42,500 bases of DNA, taken from NCBI GenBank assembly GCA_037179515.1, contig JAXCGZ010020818.1, positions 22,501-65,000 of the forward strand. The letters run 5' to 3'. A program made the position numbers and the translations under genes. Origin of the DNA: Halocaridina rubra. Taxonomy: Eukaryota; Arthropoda; Malacostraca; Decapoda; Atyidae. Under the pieces are notes generated by a model that was not told the origin of the DNA, searched no databases, and saw nothing but the letters and a program-made list of their open reading frames with translations. Below are positions 1 through 12,519 of the stretch, piece after piece. Position 1 is the first letter of the stretch. Every line of letters begins with the position of its first letter.

Positions 1-59
1 TAATAGACTAGAAAAAAAAGAACAGAGCATTTTAAGCATAATCAAATAAGCACAGTAAC

Positions 60-632
60 ATAAGTGAAAGCATGAATCATTTTTACCCTAACTGGGACTT
101 GAACCTAGGACTTATAATTACTAAGCCAAGGTGCTACTAACTACACCACAGAAGGTCTTAAAAGGGAAACAGACCTTACAGCTTATATCTGCTATACTAG
201 GAATGAACGCATTCTATCTGAATGCCACTCTGTTCATATTACAGTTTGCCTCAATCTCACTCGTGGTTTCGTTTTTGCATTTAATTCAACTCCCAATCTC
301 ATTCGGGATCAACAATAATTAAATAAGTACATTACCGTATGTGAAAACATGAATCATTTTTACCCCAACCGGAACTTGAACCTAGGTCTTATAATTACTA
401 AGCCAAGGTGCTACCAACTACACCACAGAAGGTCTTAAAAGGGAACCAGATCTTACAGTTCATATCTGCTATACTAGGAATGAACGCATTTTATCTGAAT
501 GCCACTCTGTTCATATTACAGTGTGCCCCAACCTCACTCATGGTTTCATTTTTGCATTTAATTCAACTCCCAATCTCATTCGGGACCAACAATAATCAAA
601 TAAGCACATTACCATATGTGAAAACAAGAATC
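60..632 (-). repeat. two tandem copies of tRNA-headed ~275-bp repeat
   Basis: Two diverged units of the family that forms the large array at 18571-21267. On the minus strand each carries a tRNA-like head (about 86-155 and 361-432) with a B-box-like GGTTCAAGTCC-type motif and an A-box-like TAGTTGGTAGC motif. The rest of the unit contains the family core 'aatgaacgcattctatctg' and the conserved 'caactcccaatctcattcggg'. The heads are probably SINE-derived and not working tRNAs, because no acceptor stem can be closed. Confidence 0.8.
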
Positions 633-880
633 ATTGGTCCCGAATGAGATTGGAAGTTGAATTAAATGCGAAAACGAAAGCACAAGTGAGGTTGGGGGAA
701 ACTGTAATATTAACATAGTGGCATTCAGATAGAATGCAGTCATTCCAAGTATAGCAGATATAACCTCTAAGTACTGTTTCCCTTTAAAGACCTTCTGTGG
801 TGTAGTTGGGAGCGCCTTGGTTTAGTAATTATAAGTTCTAGGTTCAAGTCCCGGTCGAGGTAAAAATGATTCATTTAAGC
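633..880 (+). repeat. inverted third copy of the tRNA-headed repeat
   Basis: The same repeat in opposite orientation to 60-632, so the cluster is head-to-head. The core 'gagattgg(a/g)agttgaattaaatgcg' comes first and the tRNA-like head (about 796-862) ends in a B box 'ggttcaagtcccgg'. The switch is abrupt at about 633, where 'gaatcat' runs straight into 'tggtcccgaatgag'. Confidence 0.8.
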
Positions 881-2831
881 ATTTCAAGTAGAGAAAGATG
901 TGTCTTCAAAGTGGCGTAAGTACATAATTTTTAGTGTGCTTTCCATTACCTGAAAAGGCTTTACGAAAAAAAAAATTCAGTACATACTGTGTTGTGCAAC
1001 TGCTTAATTATTGTCTTTTTATTTATTTATTTTTTTTATGATTATGACACCAGGACAGACCAAAATAAAGAAAAAATAAATCTGCCCTTCGAGAATATTC
1101 GGTGTTGATGTAGGCATATAAAAAGAACTGTAACTGAAGGAAGATTTAACATCAAAATGTTATGGACAGTCCTATTTAAGTCCAAAAGACCATCCATTGA
1201 CCCAATTAATCAATTGCTGAGCTTACCACAAGAATTCTCCTAACAAAATACCCTTTTACTCCTTGACTTACTGCAGGAGGAAAATACAGTGGAGAAAACT
1301 AGCCCCCTTAAGCCACCCCATTTAGTTGACAATCATTCAGGGGAACATGGAGGCATTATTATTATTTCCCCACCCCAGAGGGAAAAAAAAGAAAATGCCT
1401 AGTAACAGATAAAATTAAATATATTCTCTGGTCCAGGGGGCATTGAGGCAGCCTTTTATCCCAAAAGAAATACGAGGAGTGATCGAGGTATATTAGCTCC
1501 TGTTAAGTGTGCTTCAACTCAGCCACTCCCTTACAAGGAGGATTGTGGCCTTTGTATTACTCCATACCGTCCAAACTCACCTCACACGACCAAGAATAGT
1601 TTTCAGCTATATTCAGCCTTGCACACTGATGCTTGAAGTCTACAGCTCTCTACTATGTAAGTACAGTACAGATTACTGTACATGTTATTTGAACTTAGAA
1701 TAATATGAAACGAGTTATACATGTGCTAATTACTGCAGCCTACTCTGAGCCAATATGAAAAAAAAGTCAATTCTTAAATGCCATATCCCTTGAATGATTA
1801 TTACTGTACATTACAGTATTGTTGTTATTATCATTATTATTATTATTAAGGATTATTATTACAATTATTATTATTATTATTATTATTACTATTATAATTA
1901 TCATTTCACTTTTTTCCATATTATTATTTACAATACAGTGTATTGTTTCTGTTGGTAAACAGTTCAGCATAGAGATTCTGGCTATACAGGCTATATGAGT
2001 ACAGTATAGGTAAAGTGAACAGTAGTCTATAGGTTTTATTATATATAATATTAACATCATGTAAAATTGCTTTAACATGTATATTTATGGAACATACATT
2101 AGACATTAAGTGTTGAAAGTCTGTAAATTGTTAACGTGTGAACGAACAAGTTGCACTTCACCAACCATGCTACATTTCTAAATAATATGCATAAAAACAT
2201 GTTTCCTCTAAGAAGTCATAACTAAGTATCTCTGAAATAAGAATCTTGACTAAAGGGATTTAAAGCATTCCCTTTCTGATAGTCACAAAGTACAAATGTA
2301 TTTAGTAAAAGCTATAATTGCATCTTCTGTACAATTCTGACTATAGCTGGACTGCCTCATATTACTATAGTAATGTTAATTGTGATTTTCAAGGAAGAAT
2401 TGCCAAGGAGGCAAGTTTTAAATATTTCAAATGAATTGATATCATAAAAAATATAATAATTTGAATATTCATAGTTTTATATGTGCAAATTTAACATTAA
2501 ACTAAAAAATTGCTTCTTAACATAATATATAGGTCTAATATTTATGGATTTAAGGAAAAATTAAGGATTGGGGTCCTCCTGTTTATAAGGACATAAAGGA
2601 ACTTCATAACATATAAATACGAATAATGATGCAATGTGATTATTTACTAACCAAAAACCTCAACTACGAAAGACGTCCCACAGGTATATGAAAGGTATAT
2701 GGTGATATTTTCTATTCCAATGATAGTGAGCTGAATATCTAAGTAAATACATAACAAAAACGATTATGATTATCGCATTCGGGAATTATGTGCTTGAGGA
2801 ATAAAATTACATAATTAATGAAAGCTCTCAC
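881..2831. other. no gene recognised; TRMT112 intron 3 / flank
   Basis: AT-rich DNA with no supportable coding region on either strand. I looked here on the minus strand for the last TRMT112 exon (a CPExGRxFPI / GIPNML coding signature) and did not find it. The only structure I see is the (ATT)n block at 1817-1906. Confidence 0.6.
1817..1906. repeat. (ATT)n imperfect microsatellite
   Basis: About 90 bp of TTA/ATT trinucleotides with interruptions such as 'aaggattatt' and 'attacaatt'. Any reading frame through it (runs of Ile/Asn on the minus strand) is an artefact. Confidence 0.95.
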
Positions 2832-2924
2832 CTCAAGCAAAATATGATGTAACTTCTTCAGTAACTCGTCATCATTATCATATCCCTCAGGCAGTGTCTC
2901 AGGTAAATCTTCCTGATGTCCTAC
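2832..2924 (-). CDS. TRMT112: TRMT112 coding exon 3
   Basis: A 93-bp exon (31 codons, phase 0 at both ends). On the minus strand it is preceded by an acceptor 'ttgtttacag' and followed by the donor 'GTGAGA'. It encodes a peptide ending GYDNDDELLKKLHHILLE, matching the conserved 'GY..NE.(F/L)L...HHLL(F/L)E' block of TRMT112/Trm112. In that family this segment is helical and leads into the second half of the zinc-binding domain. The following exon, expected to code for the CPxxGR / FPIxxGIPNML tail, is not in the window, so the gene continues to the left. Identification rests on residue pattern, exon order and phase; it is too short for an ORF scan. Confidence 0.9.
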
Positions 2925-4471
2925 CTGTAAACAATTACGTGAATTAGCAAGATGAATCCACTAGGTAGAGTATTCTTCTACCAAAATTTTAATAACAATT
3001 TCAATCTTTGTTCTGATATGCAAATTATAAGCATCGGCTCTAAAATTGCATTTTACATTGTGCGATAACAACATTTCCTTGATACGTAGTTAACATAATT
3101 ATATATAAATATACCAACTGAATTTGAAGTGAGGTTGAAAAAAATGTTACAGCAACAAATGGTAATAAATGAGAGAGTATTGCATTTTTTAAGAATTTCT
3201 TGTTGGAATTTGCAGTGGTGGTTGCTCGAATGAAGAGGATGAAAAGATCCTAGAGGAAGAGTTGTACCGTAAGTGGTAGAATACAAGAGTTCAGAATCAG
3301 TGGTGTACAAGAGGAGATTTTGGAATGAGGAAAATGGAAAATAAAAATAATGAGGGTGGAGGAAGGAAGTATTGGTCTAAGGAAAACTGATGGAGGTGAA
3401 GTGAGACAGAGGTTGAGAGAGTATTTGAGGAGGTGATCTATGAGAAGTAACACGGAATAGTGAGGGATTGTATGTCTGGGAAGAGGAGGAATGTATAATC
3501 TGAGGAGTGAAGAGACAGAGGAGACTGTTCTAAACAAGACAGAAAGATAAAAGGGCTTTGGTATAAGCAAAATTACTTCAGGTATTCCTGTAGAATGGTG
3601 GAGAGATAGTGATGAGAGTGGTTGCTAAGATTGTTATAACATCTACTTCCTGTAGTGAGAAATGTTACCTGACAGGCAGAGTGTATGCATTATTCTACAA
3701 TACTACGCAGAGAATACAACATGTAAACCTTCTTTATATAGAAGATTAGGTTATAACTTTCCCAGGCATGGTTTATGGGCAAGTCCTAGTTTAATCAGAA
3801 CTTTACGTGACAGAAGAAAAACCATTTTTCTAAACAAATTTCGTTAAATGTTGTGAGAAAAAATATTCCGTTAATTTCTGTAGTAATTTACTTTTATATC
3901 TGCATCTGGAGTCACCAGGCAATACCGATAGGTATATATTATCTATATTTGTAATGTGTCTAAATGAGAATGTGAAAACTTTGATTTGTATATATTTCAT
4001 AGTAATATGGAGATCAGCTTTTGCTAATAGTTTCCTATGATGATATATACGGATAAACACCATTCATAGTGCAGCTTTGAGTGCTTGGACAATACAGCAT
4101 TTTCCATTTATACTTTTTCAGTCACACAAGTGCTGCGAGGCGATTAGTAGCTCGTGGATTTGTTGGTGCAGTGACTGCTTCTTTCCTTCAATTTCCAGAC
4201 TCTGGAAATCTCTTCCTCCTTCAGTCTTTCCTAAATCTTAGGATCATTCTTCCTTTAAATAACAGATATAACGTTTTCTCAAATCCTAATCCTGGCATAT
4301 TACTAGGCCTTCATTAGTTTCTCTATTCTTTCAGCCTTTCTTTATTATTGTTTATCATTCTCTTATTTCTGCCTTATTCTTTGATGTTTTCTTGGTGCCT
4401 GGGCCTGCTAAGATTAATTTTCTTTGCCTGGCACGGTATCAGACATAAAAAAATAAAATTCAGTTACCTAC
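2925..4471 (-). other. TRMT112 intron 2
   Basis: A 1.5-kb intron bounded by the donor 'GTAGGT' (4471 downwards) and the acceptor 'ttgtttacag' (2925-2934). It contains a G/A-rich stretch at about 3190-3600 and a C/T-rich stretch at about 4180-4420. I recognise no gene or repeat family in it. Confidence 0.75.
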
Positions 4472-4573
4472 ACATTGGGCTGCAAATATTAAAGCATTCC
4501 AATCTAGCTTTGGAATCATTCTTGATATGAATTCTCTATCAAACTCAATATCCACATTCCGAACTTCATCTGC
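4472..4573 (-). CDS. TRMT112: TRMT112 coding exon 2
   Basis: A 102-bp exon (34 codons, phase 0 at both ends), with acceptor 'atatttcag' at 4574-4582 and donor 'GTAGGT' below 4472. It encodes ADEVRNVDIEF...FISRMIPKLDWNALIFAAQ, which lines up with the TRMT112 segment 'EVR..(V/I)EFN..F(V/I).RMIPK(V/L)(E/D)W.......AA'. In the family this central region forms the helices that pack against the methyltransferase partner. A second possible donor (GTAACT, 6 nt further) would break the frame into exon 3, so the TGT|GTAGGT junction is preferred. Confidence 0.92.
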
Positions 4574-5829
4574 CTGAAATATAAAAAAAATGAGATCAGA
4601 GTTAAGTAAATATTAAAGTGTTTTATTACACAAGCTTTAAATTAGTAATTAACTATGAAAACAACACAAACGCATCAGAATATAAAGAGAGTTTTTGAAG
4701 ATTTTAACATGATATCAAGTTGTCCGATAAATCTGTATATAAAGTATATCAAATGTGTAAACAAAGGCAGTACTATTGTGTCTCCAAGTAGCGATAATAA
4801 ATTTTTCTTAAGTAAAAATTAAAACCTGTCTTATTATGAAGTTGCATATAAGATTTCAATATAGCTAAATATTTCTAAACCCCCCCCCACCTAATCATTT
4901 ATAATACTAATATGTTTTGACAATATCCTGGTAACTTGTAATCAAGATCAAAAAGGGTCAGTCACATTTGGAGACCATGACTTTTCTTTTGTTGGTACTA
5001 TTCTCTGCTGTAGCTCTAATTACTGAAAGACATTTGGATGTTTGGTAGTGTTGCAAGTCATAAGAATAATAATCAAAGTGACTCGTACATATCTTTAAGT
5101 TGCTTTGACTTACTTTGCCTATTAATATGGCTGGAAATTCCTTAATACACTAATTTCCTCAAACCTTATCAATACAGGGGCCCATATTTAGGAAATATGA
5201 AATTATATCAAATTAACTCATAAGACTATTAATGTCTTTTAAATCACAGATACTACAAAGAAGAACATATTAGTCAATCAATCAACGACCCTAACCTAAG
5301 CCAGACCTCGATCTTATGGCTCTAACTTACCCTTACCTAACATAAGCTAGATTAACTTACTTCCAATCCTATCCAGGTGTGCTGGTATATATTCTAACTG
5401 TACTGATTAGTTAAAACAAGTAAGTAAAGCTGTTTGAATCCCTGAAATCAGAGTCTTCGAACCTGGGATGGGAATAGCAGGAACTCTTCTATTTGTTTTT
5501 AGTGGGAGAATAAGACTTATCTTGTTGTGGTCACACCTTAACTTATTTTTCTAAGTGTTGGACTTAGCTATTTTATAGTTGTGGTTGTAGCCAATTCGAG
5601 CACTATAAATCATCTAATGTATTCAATAGAATACAGATTTTCCATTTCCATGGTTATTTCATCCCAGTCATTGTCGCTTGGTTCCTGGTTCCTCGTACAA
5701 TCCATTTTAATACTTGATCTCAAATGCTCTCCATCCAATCTTAACTAAAGGAAAGTAATCGTCTTCTATTTAAGAAAGCAGTACTTTATGATGTCAGATG
5801 ATGTCATTGTTACTAGCCTAGTTTCTTTG
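4574..5829 (-). other. TRMT112 intron 1, 3' portion; nothing recognised
   Basis: AT-rich intronic DNA between exon 2 and the LINE. It includes a short C run (about 4880) and scattered CTAACC-like motifs at 5289-5345. I recognise no coding or RNA feature. Confidence 0.6.
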
Positions 5830-5849
5830 ATTCCAGTGATTATACAGTC

Positions 5850-8620
5850 TGCTCTTAAAGGCACCTATTATTCAGGGAGGTCATTCCAGGGATTTACAAC
5901 ATGAACACTAAATGCATTTGCTCTCGTGACAGTTCTAACATGTCCTCTTTTCTTCAATTTGCAGATATTCGTTCTTGTGTTATTGGTATTAAATTCAAAA
6001 TAATCATTCATATATTCATTATCAAACCCATGGATGATCTACACTTCAATCAGGTCTCCGCAAAGTCTTCGTTGCTGGAGTGATGTAATTCCTATTTTTT
6101 GGCATCTTGTCTCATAGGGTAAATCCTTTAATTCGGGTACCAACTTTGTCATCCTCCTTTGGACTTTTTCGAGTTCATCAATGTCCTTCTTATAGTATGG
6201 TGACAAGCCTGGACAACATAATCAAGGTCCGGTCGGACCAAGGAACAGTATAGTGTGCGACACATCAATATCCATATAGGTAAAATTCCTCTTAATCAAT
6301 CCCACTACTCTATTAGCTTTGGCCACTATACTGCCAATATGTTGGCCTGGCTTTAAATCCTTTGCAATGAGAACTCCTAGGTCCTTTTCACTTTCTGTTG
6401 ATTTGATTTCTCTTCCATTCTGTTGATGAGAAGTTTCCGGGTTCCTATGTCCAATATGCATTGTTGCACATTTGTCTGGATTAAATTCCAAAAACCATTT
6501 TTCACTCCAACTTTGAAGTTTTTGGAGGTCCTTTTTCATAGCCTGAATGTCTTTCATCAGAGTTAATTCTAATAAAAAAATTTGCATCAACTGCAAACAG
6601 CAAGGCAGGGCATTCAAGTTCCTTGACTAAATTATTCACAAAAATCAAATATAGAATTGGCCTAAGAACAGACCCCTGTGGCACTCCTGATGTTAGTATT
6701 AGATGGGTGGAATATTGACCCCTAACTTCAACAAACTGCTTTCTATCTCCAAGAAAGCTGCTGATCTACAACACACTGCCTCGAATACCATAAACATACA
6801 ATTTATTTAAATGCCTACTGTGTGGAATTGTATCAAAGGATCAACTGCCTTAATCAGTACTTCCAAGTACTCCAAGAGGTTTGTAGCAGTGCTACGCTTA
6901 CTCCTAAAACCATGCTGTTTTCCAGTGAGGATATCATTTAACTCCAAATGTTCTATCAACTTATTTCTAATTATGGTCTCACATGTTTTACATATTATAC
7001 ATGTTAAGGATATAGGTCAGTAGTTGAGAGGATCCAGCTTATTGCCTTTTTTAAAGTTAGGACAAATCTTTGCAAATTTTCATATGGTGTGTAATACCCC
7101 TGCTTCCAATGAGTCTTTTATTATCATCGTTATTTGAACAGTCAACTCAATATGGCATTCGTTCAAAAACTTTGGGTGGATTCCATCAGGTCCCATTGAT
7201 TTGTTAACATTTAACTTCTTAAGTAGCCCTAAAACAGTATCTAAATCAACTTCAATGTTTTCCAAGGTAGATCCATTATACCCATTACCAAAGTCTGGTA
7301 CGTATATATCTAATTCCTTAACAAAGACACTTTGAAATGCTTGATGTAATTCATTTGCCATTTCAGCATCATTTTCTGTCATCAACCTATTTCTTTTCTT
7401 TACTCTCAACATATTTTCCTTAATTTTAGTCCTGATTCTAATGAAGCTCCAAAATAGCTTGGCGTTACATTTAATGTCCTAGAAAGTTTCTTTTCAAAAG
7501 CAATTTTGGCCAGTTTTACCATAGCATTTGCTTTATTCATTTCTTGTCTATATCTTTCCACTCTGAAAGGAGTTTTTCTTGCCCTAAGTCTTTTCCATGC
7601 TCTTTCTTTTACAAAAATTTGAGTCCTCACCTCCTTGTTCATCCACTTTGCTTTGGCCTTTCCAACAACTACCTCTCTTTTAGGCACATATTTCTTAATT
7701 AACTCTCAGCATATTTTAATAAAAATATCATATTTCTCTACTATAGTCTTACCAGCAAAGATTTGATCTCAGTCAATTAATGCTAACTCTCTCTTAATCT
7801 CATTATAATTACCTTTATGTAAACAATATTTATATTTTACATCAATAACATCACAGTCTTCACCATCATCAATAAGAAAATCATATACAATTGTGGAGTA
7901 ATGACTGTTACCCAAGGAAGACAAAAATTGAACATTTTCAATATCAAATAAATTTCTTGTAAATACCAAGTATAGACAAGATTCATTATCACAGCCAACA
8001 TTGTGGGTAGGTTCTAAGATATGTTGATACAAAAAGGAATCATTAATAGCATCCAAAAAATTTCTGGCATCAACAACATGATATCCATCACCATCAACTG
8101 AATTACTTTCCCAAACTACAACACCAAAGTTAAAGTCTCCAGATAGTAATTCCTGAGAACTATTATCATATCCTTCACTTAATCTAATGAGATCATTTAG
8201 TAGTAAATTCTTTTCCCTACTTGAGTTTGGTGGTCTGTAAACAGCACCAGCAGAATACTCTTAATCCTGAGTTTAATTTCACACCATATAGCTTCCTCAT
8301 ATAAATGATCTGTTAGATATCTTATTTCATTTGCTGAGAAAAGCAAAGACTTCTAAACTAAAATCACTACACCCCCACCAGGTGCATTTTGAAAAATTTC
8401 TGTCCTTCATAAACACTTCATAATTTTCTATATCAAAAATTTCACTAGTACTAATATCTCCTTTCAGCTTTGTTTCCGTTAAAGACACTAATGAGAGCTT
8501 ATATATATCCAAAATATTTTTAAATTCACTCAATTTATTACATATACCATCTACATTAGCATATAAGCAATTCAAAACCGACTGGCCAATATTTTCCTGA
8601 GAGGTCTTTGCAGTTCCGGA
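5850..8620 (-). pseudogene. LINE-3 ORF2 (endonuclease-reverse transcriptase), broken
   Basis: Fragments in several minus-strand frames add up to one ORF2. About 8600-8330 encodes CLYANVDGICNKL and SLTETKL (endonuclease N-terminus). About 8056-7860 encodes ILEPTHN..., the GNSHYS remnant of the usual GxSDH motif. About 7412-7080 encodes NVNKSMGPDGIHPKFL (start of RT). About 6684-6560 encodes MPQGSVL and FAVDA. About 6617-6222 encodes EKDLGVLI, and below 6222 lies the C-terminal LEKVQRRMTKLVPEL. The RT catalytic FADD is read as FAVD (GAT to GTT near 6590), so the polymerase is inactive even apart from the frame breaks. In an intact relative this protein nicks target DNA and reverse transcribes the element RNA. 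Confidence 0.85.
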
Positions 8621-9602
8621 TGTTACTAAAAATTTTTCTCTTAACTTTAACAACATCGGATCCCTTGATTACCCATTTCATATCACTTATACCATTGTCG
8701 TGTAGTTCCTGATTTCTTTTTTTCATATCTTCAACTAGTAATTTTCTTTTCTCATGATCACTCTTACTCATATCCCTAAATATTTTAATGTTTTTTACAT
8801 CTTCAGCTGTTGACTCGCTAAATTTCTTTGCTGATTTTGCCACTAATGAGGTCATTTTCTTATTTTCAAACATTACTTTCCTCAATCTTGAGTTAGGCCT
8901 ATTATCTTTGTTCCTTATATTTTGCTTACTTATCATTATAGCATTGGTTATCTTGACCTGTACAAGTCAATACCTAAATCTTTTACAAGCAAGGCTTCAA
9001 TCTTCCCAATATCCTCCTGCTTTCTAACATCCTCATCACCATTTCTTGACTCGACAATACCAGTGAACATCACATTCTTAGCCCTTACTTTTCTATCCTT
9101 AATATTACCCATTCTCTTTGTACTTTAGTTTCAATGTTGTCATCCAAACACCTAGTAATTTCATCAGATACTGACTTCTCAATCACAGCTTCTTGCTGAT
9201 GAGCTCTTTCATCTAGCTTTTTAATCCGCCTTGTATTTTCATTAACTTTCTGTCTAATTGGGCCTATTTGTTTCAAGATCTCCTTAGACACAACTTTGCA
9301 GTGACTGAAATCACAATAGTACAACATGTTGCTGATTTGATTAGCTAATCTACTAAACATCTGATAAGTACCAGTGGACATACCTTCACATCTTGCATGG
9401 TACCAGTAATTTCAGTAGTCAGAGAACAAAGCATCACTTTACCACCGCATCACAGTGACCACAAATATCCCTTGCTCTACCACCTGAAGCACCATTATCA
9501 ACAACAGTTCGGCGCCGGTTTCCCAGCCACATCATCTGTGGCTTTTTTCTTCTGTTCCCATCTATTATTATCCTTGTCTTTCTTTCCAGATGTCGACGTC
9601 AT
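8556..9602 (-). pseudogene. LINE-3 ORF1 (PHD-like finger, helical), broken
   Basis: The start ATG is at 9602-9600 (MTSTSGKKDKD...). A CxxC-type finger remnant 'RARDICGHCDAVV' follows near 9455, then a charged helical stretch (about 9380-9085, 'NENTRRIKKLDERAHQQEAVIEKSV') and a basic C-terminal part ending at 8556. Frame changes occur near 9500, 9090 and 8940. PHD-like zinc fingers in ORF1 are known from CR1/L2-group LINEs; the domain call rests only on the cysteine spacing. The end overlaps the start of ORF2. Confidence 0.65.
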
Positions 9603-9735
9603 TCTTATCTTCACTTATTCTCAAACTATTCCAAATCAGGCAAGTTTTGTCGTGGACAACTCCAATAATAACAGGAGCGGTGCAAGACACATCCAAACAC
9701 AGCTACCTTTTCGACTCTATTTACCTTGGGGATCT

Positions 9736-11366
9736 TTAAGTAAGACCAAGATGATTTTGCATATTTCAAAATCCACATATTTGTAAAGATAGACATAGTA
9801 TTGAACAATATAATTCCATCTATTATACAGATCATAAGATAAAATTACTGCCTCTGTGTTCGTTATCTTACTATATGATATCAACACTTCATTTGAATAT
9901 GATAGGGAGTGTAGCAGGAGTTTTAGTGCTAAAATATATTGCATTTTTTTCGAAAATAGTCAGGCAGTGGTGAATAATATCTGCCACAAGTATTGTTAAC
10001 AAATTCGACAGTTCACATTTCATCTGTGCTTTTGGCATGTGTGGATACAGAATAGTAAGAGCAGAGCCATTTACCGACTAAAGTTTGATTGATGAACAAT
10101 GAAGTAGAGGATGATTATAGCCTAAAAGAAGAGCAAATAGAGCTTGGCACCTGATAATTACAGTTCCCAGGCAGAGACACTGCAATGAAGAAACTTATGA
10201 TTTGTAAGTGCAAAAAGTGCTTATAATATTTTACTTGTGGAGACAACCACTCTATGATAGCCGACATATTTAGCAAATTTTTACATGGTGCCAATAGGCT
10301 GTACCGAAAAATACACCAGAATATTATATTAATAAAAATTGTAGATATTCTCCTTACCCTGCACACTAGTCATCTATAAACGAATGTGCCAAGCCGCCTA
10401 TACACTCTTCATTCACTATCATTACAAATATACAGAGGCATCTGTATACAAAACTAACACAGCAATATTTCAATAAAAAATTTAAATTGCTTTCTTTACC
10501 ATACAAAACACATAATTCTGATGAGATTGTCGATGAAACATACTGAAAACCGAGAAAATTCCAAACCCCAAGCCAGTAACAGATCAATTTCTTAAATCAA
10601 TAAAATTATTCGAGTTTAAGGATATGCTACTTGTCTGAAGAATAAAATAATTTGTTACTGACAGCTAATATTCCTGATGCACACACAAATCAGTTAAACA
10701 ACACAGAGACACATTTCTCTTGCAGCTCTATTAATCGACATCTAAAAACTTCTTTATTTTTTTTTAATTTAACATACTACTTAATTTCAAAATGTGAACG
10801 TTTCAAGGGTGCACAGTTATGGGTGCTAAATTGGTACGACCAGCTGACAGCATACACTTTTTTAAAATGCTAAGTTTCTGAGACTGCATATTAGTAACAG
10901 TGCAAAGGAAAACTGGACATCTTTCAAAAATTTGTGAAACTAATCCCCACAATTGATTTGGACAAAGGAACATAATGATGGTAGTGATATTCAATTGATA
11001 AAGATTGATTTTGATGATTCTCTATTTGACTCGATAGATTTTGATGATAATTACTGCCAGAAATGAGCAGTTTTTTAGATATGACCATCCATACCTAGTC
11101 AATCATATTGTATACTTAATCATTTAAAAATCATAATTCAGAGAACAAATCAATTATCCAAGTAAACTTAAGAGTCAATTTTCCTAACAAGGGGAATTTG
11201 CCCCTTGACCCCTCATACCTAACCCAACTTAAAATAAAGAAGGTAAATATTTACTTTCACACCCCCAGCAGAGTATAAGTTTAGGTTAGATTATTTAGGT
11301 TAGTTCACCAACAGCTAAGAATAGAACTGATAATTGGGACTATTATTTTTTGGGGTAAATTGTTAC
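9736..11366 (-). other. TRMT112 intron 1, middle; nothing recognised
   Basis: AT-rich DNA without convincing coding potential, repeat identity or RNA structure on either strand. Confidence 0.6.
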
Positions 11367-11588
11367 TTTTTTTTTTATTATCCACCCATGGACGGGTGGA
11401 ACGGGTAATGGAGGACCCATAGGGCGGGTGCCAGCCGGCACAGGCTCCAACCCGCCACTGTGGTGCCTAGCCACAGCATTAACCTCCCCAGTAAACAACT
11501 TAAATTCTCTTGCCTAGACGAGGTGCAATCCGTCGACCTTGCGAATGCGAGGCAAGCATGTTACCACTGTACAAGCCAGGAGGCTCAT
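11367..11588 (-). mobile_element. Ala-tRNA-like SINE, copy 1
   Basis: Read on the minus strand, the head (about 11585-11525) contains an A-box-like 'tacagtggtaacatgcttgc' followed by 'ctcgcattcgcaagg', an anticodon-arm-like segment resembling Ala-tRNA (CGC). The body has 'gtttactggggagg' and 'ggcaccacagtggcgggttgg', shared with the second copy at 35721-35910 ('gtttactggcagg', 'ggacaccacagtggggggttgg'). The 3' parts differ. The plus-strand poly-T next to 11367-11378 is the A-rich tail. The B box is degraded. Confidence 0.75.
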
Positions 11589-11888
11589 TACCCTTACACC
11601 TAGCTGGTCAAACATTTAAGAATAATTCAAAACCATTAAAAAACAATAAATTCATTATCAACTAGTTTCTTGACTGAGGATGAACTAAGCTAACCTAATA
11701 TTATAGCATATTTCAAGACATACTTTTGTAACTCTAGGCGTGACATAAGAATTTGGTGTTGATAAATCGTTACTTACACATCCTTTGGCAGAAAACAAAT
11801 CTTAAGAAAGTCATTACATAGGCTTGGTTAACCCCTACTCGATAAATGAGTTGAAAACCAACATATGTTTTTGTTGGTTCAGACTTTG

Positions 11889-12258
11889 TTTACAACTGCG
11901 TCCGTCTCAATTTGGAAATGAAAATGTTATTTTTCCTATGGTTTCTTGTGTGCATATGACCTTGAAAACCATCCGATAATATATGCTAACCTAACCTATC
12001 CTCAACTAACCTAAAACATAGTAATTTACGAAATTCTCCCTATGGGTTTGATATTTTTGAATGACTGTAACCTTGAAAATTGTCGTAAATTACTATTTTT
12101 TTTAAAGTTTGGTTAGGTTAGCTTAGGATATGTCAGGTTAGATTAGGTTAGCGTATATATCCCGACGGTTTTCAAAGTCATATTCAATCAAAGCACATGA
12201 GGAAATCCATAGAAAATTATAATTTTCAGTTCCAAATTGAGACAAGCACAATTATAAA
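11889..12258. repeat. long imperfect inverted repeat (fold-back element)
   Basis: The left arm (about 11889-12034) and right arm (about 12083-12258) are reverse complements. Both carry 'gtctcaatttgga', 'cctatgg', 'ac(c/t)ttgaaaacc', 'gctaacctaa' and 'tagtaatttacg', separated by a ~48-bp loop. The arms differ by scattered substitutions and small indels. Such symmetry suggests a fold-back or MITE-type DNA transposon. No coding capacity and no certain target duplication were found. Confidence 0.75.
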
Positions 12259-12519
12259 AAAAAAGAAAAATGCCCTTCTTCATAGTTCTGTATATTCATA
12301 TAACAAGAAGGGGATGTAACACTAATTATTAACCCATTTACCCATTTATTTTGCATTAAATACTTTCTTAATATTTTGTATTTTCATTTAACTTGTTGAA
12401 GAGTGAAAGTGGACAGTTTCCGAAAGTAGTTAGAGCTCTCAACTTCGCAAATAACATCACTTACTATCAATACAGATGCGATAATATCTTAAAATATTAC
12501 TCTTTAAGAGTTCACTATG

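Larger units (their letters stand above)
5830..9735 (-). mobile_element. degenerate CR1-like non-LTR retrotransposon (LINE-3)
   Basis: Reading the minus strand from about 9735 to 5830 gives a two-ORF LINE in the standard order: ORF1 (PHD-like CxxC plus helical region), ORF2 endonuclease, RT, and a C-terminal CR1-type domain with 'LEKVQRRMTKLVPEL' and 'WNDLPE'. It sits in TRMT112 intron 1 in the same orientation as the gene. Many stops and frameshifts, and a mutated RT active site, show it is dead. It is related to, but clearly different from, the LINE copies at 23-42 kb. Ends are approximate, with no target duplication found. Confidence 0.85.

Noticed and set aside
881..2831. Last exon of TRMT112
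   Set aside because: I searched the minus strand for CPExGR / FPI / GIPNML coding signatures and found none; the exon is probably outside the window.
3190..3620. Possible gene in the G/A-rich stretch
   Set aside because: No recognisable protein family, no splice-site-bounded conserved peptide; composition alone explains the minus-strand frames.
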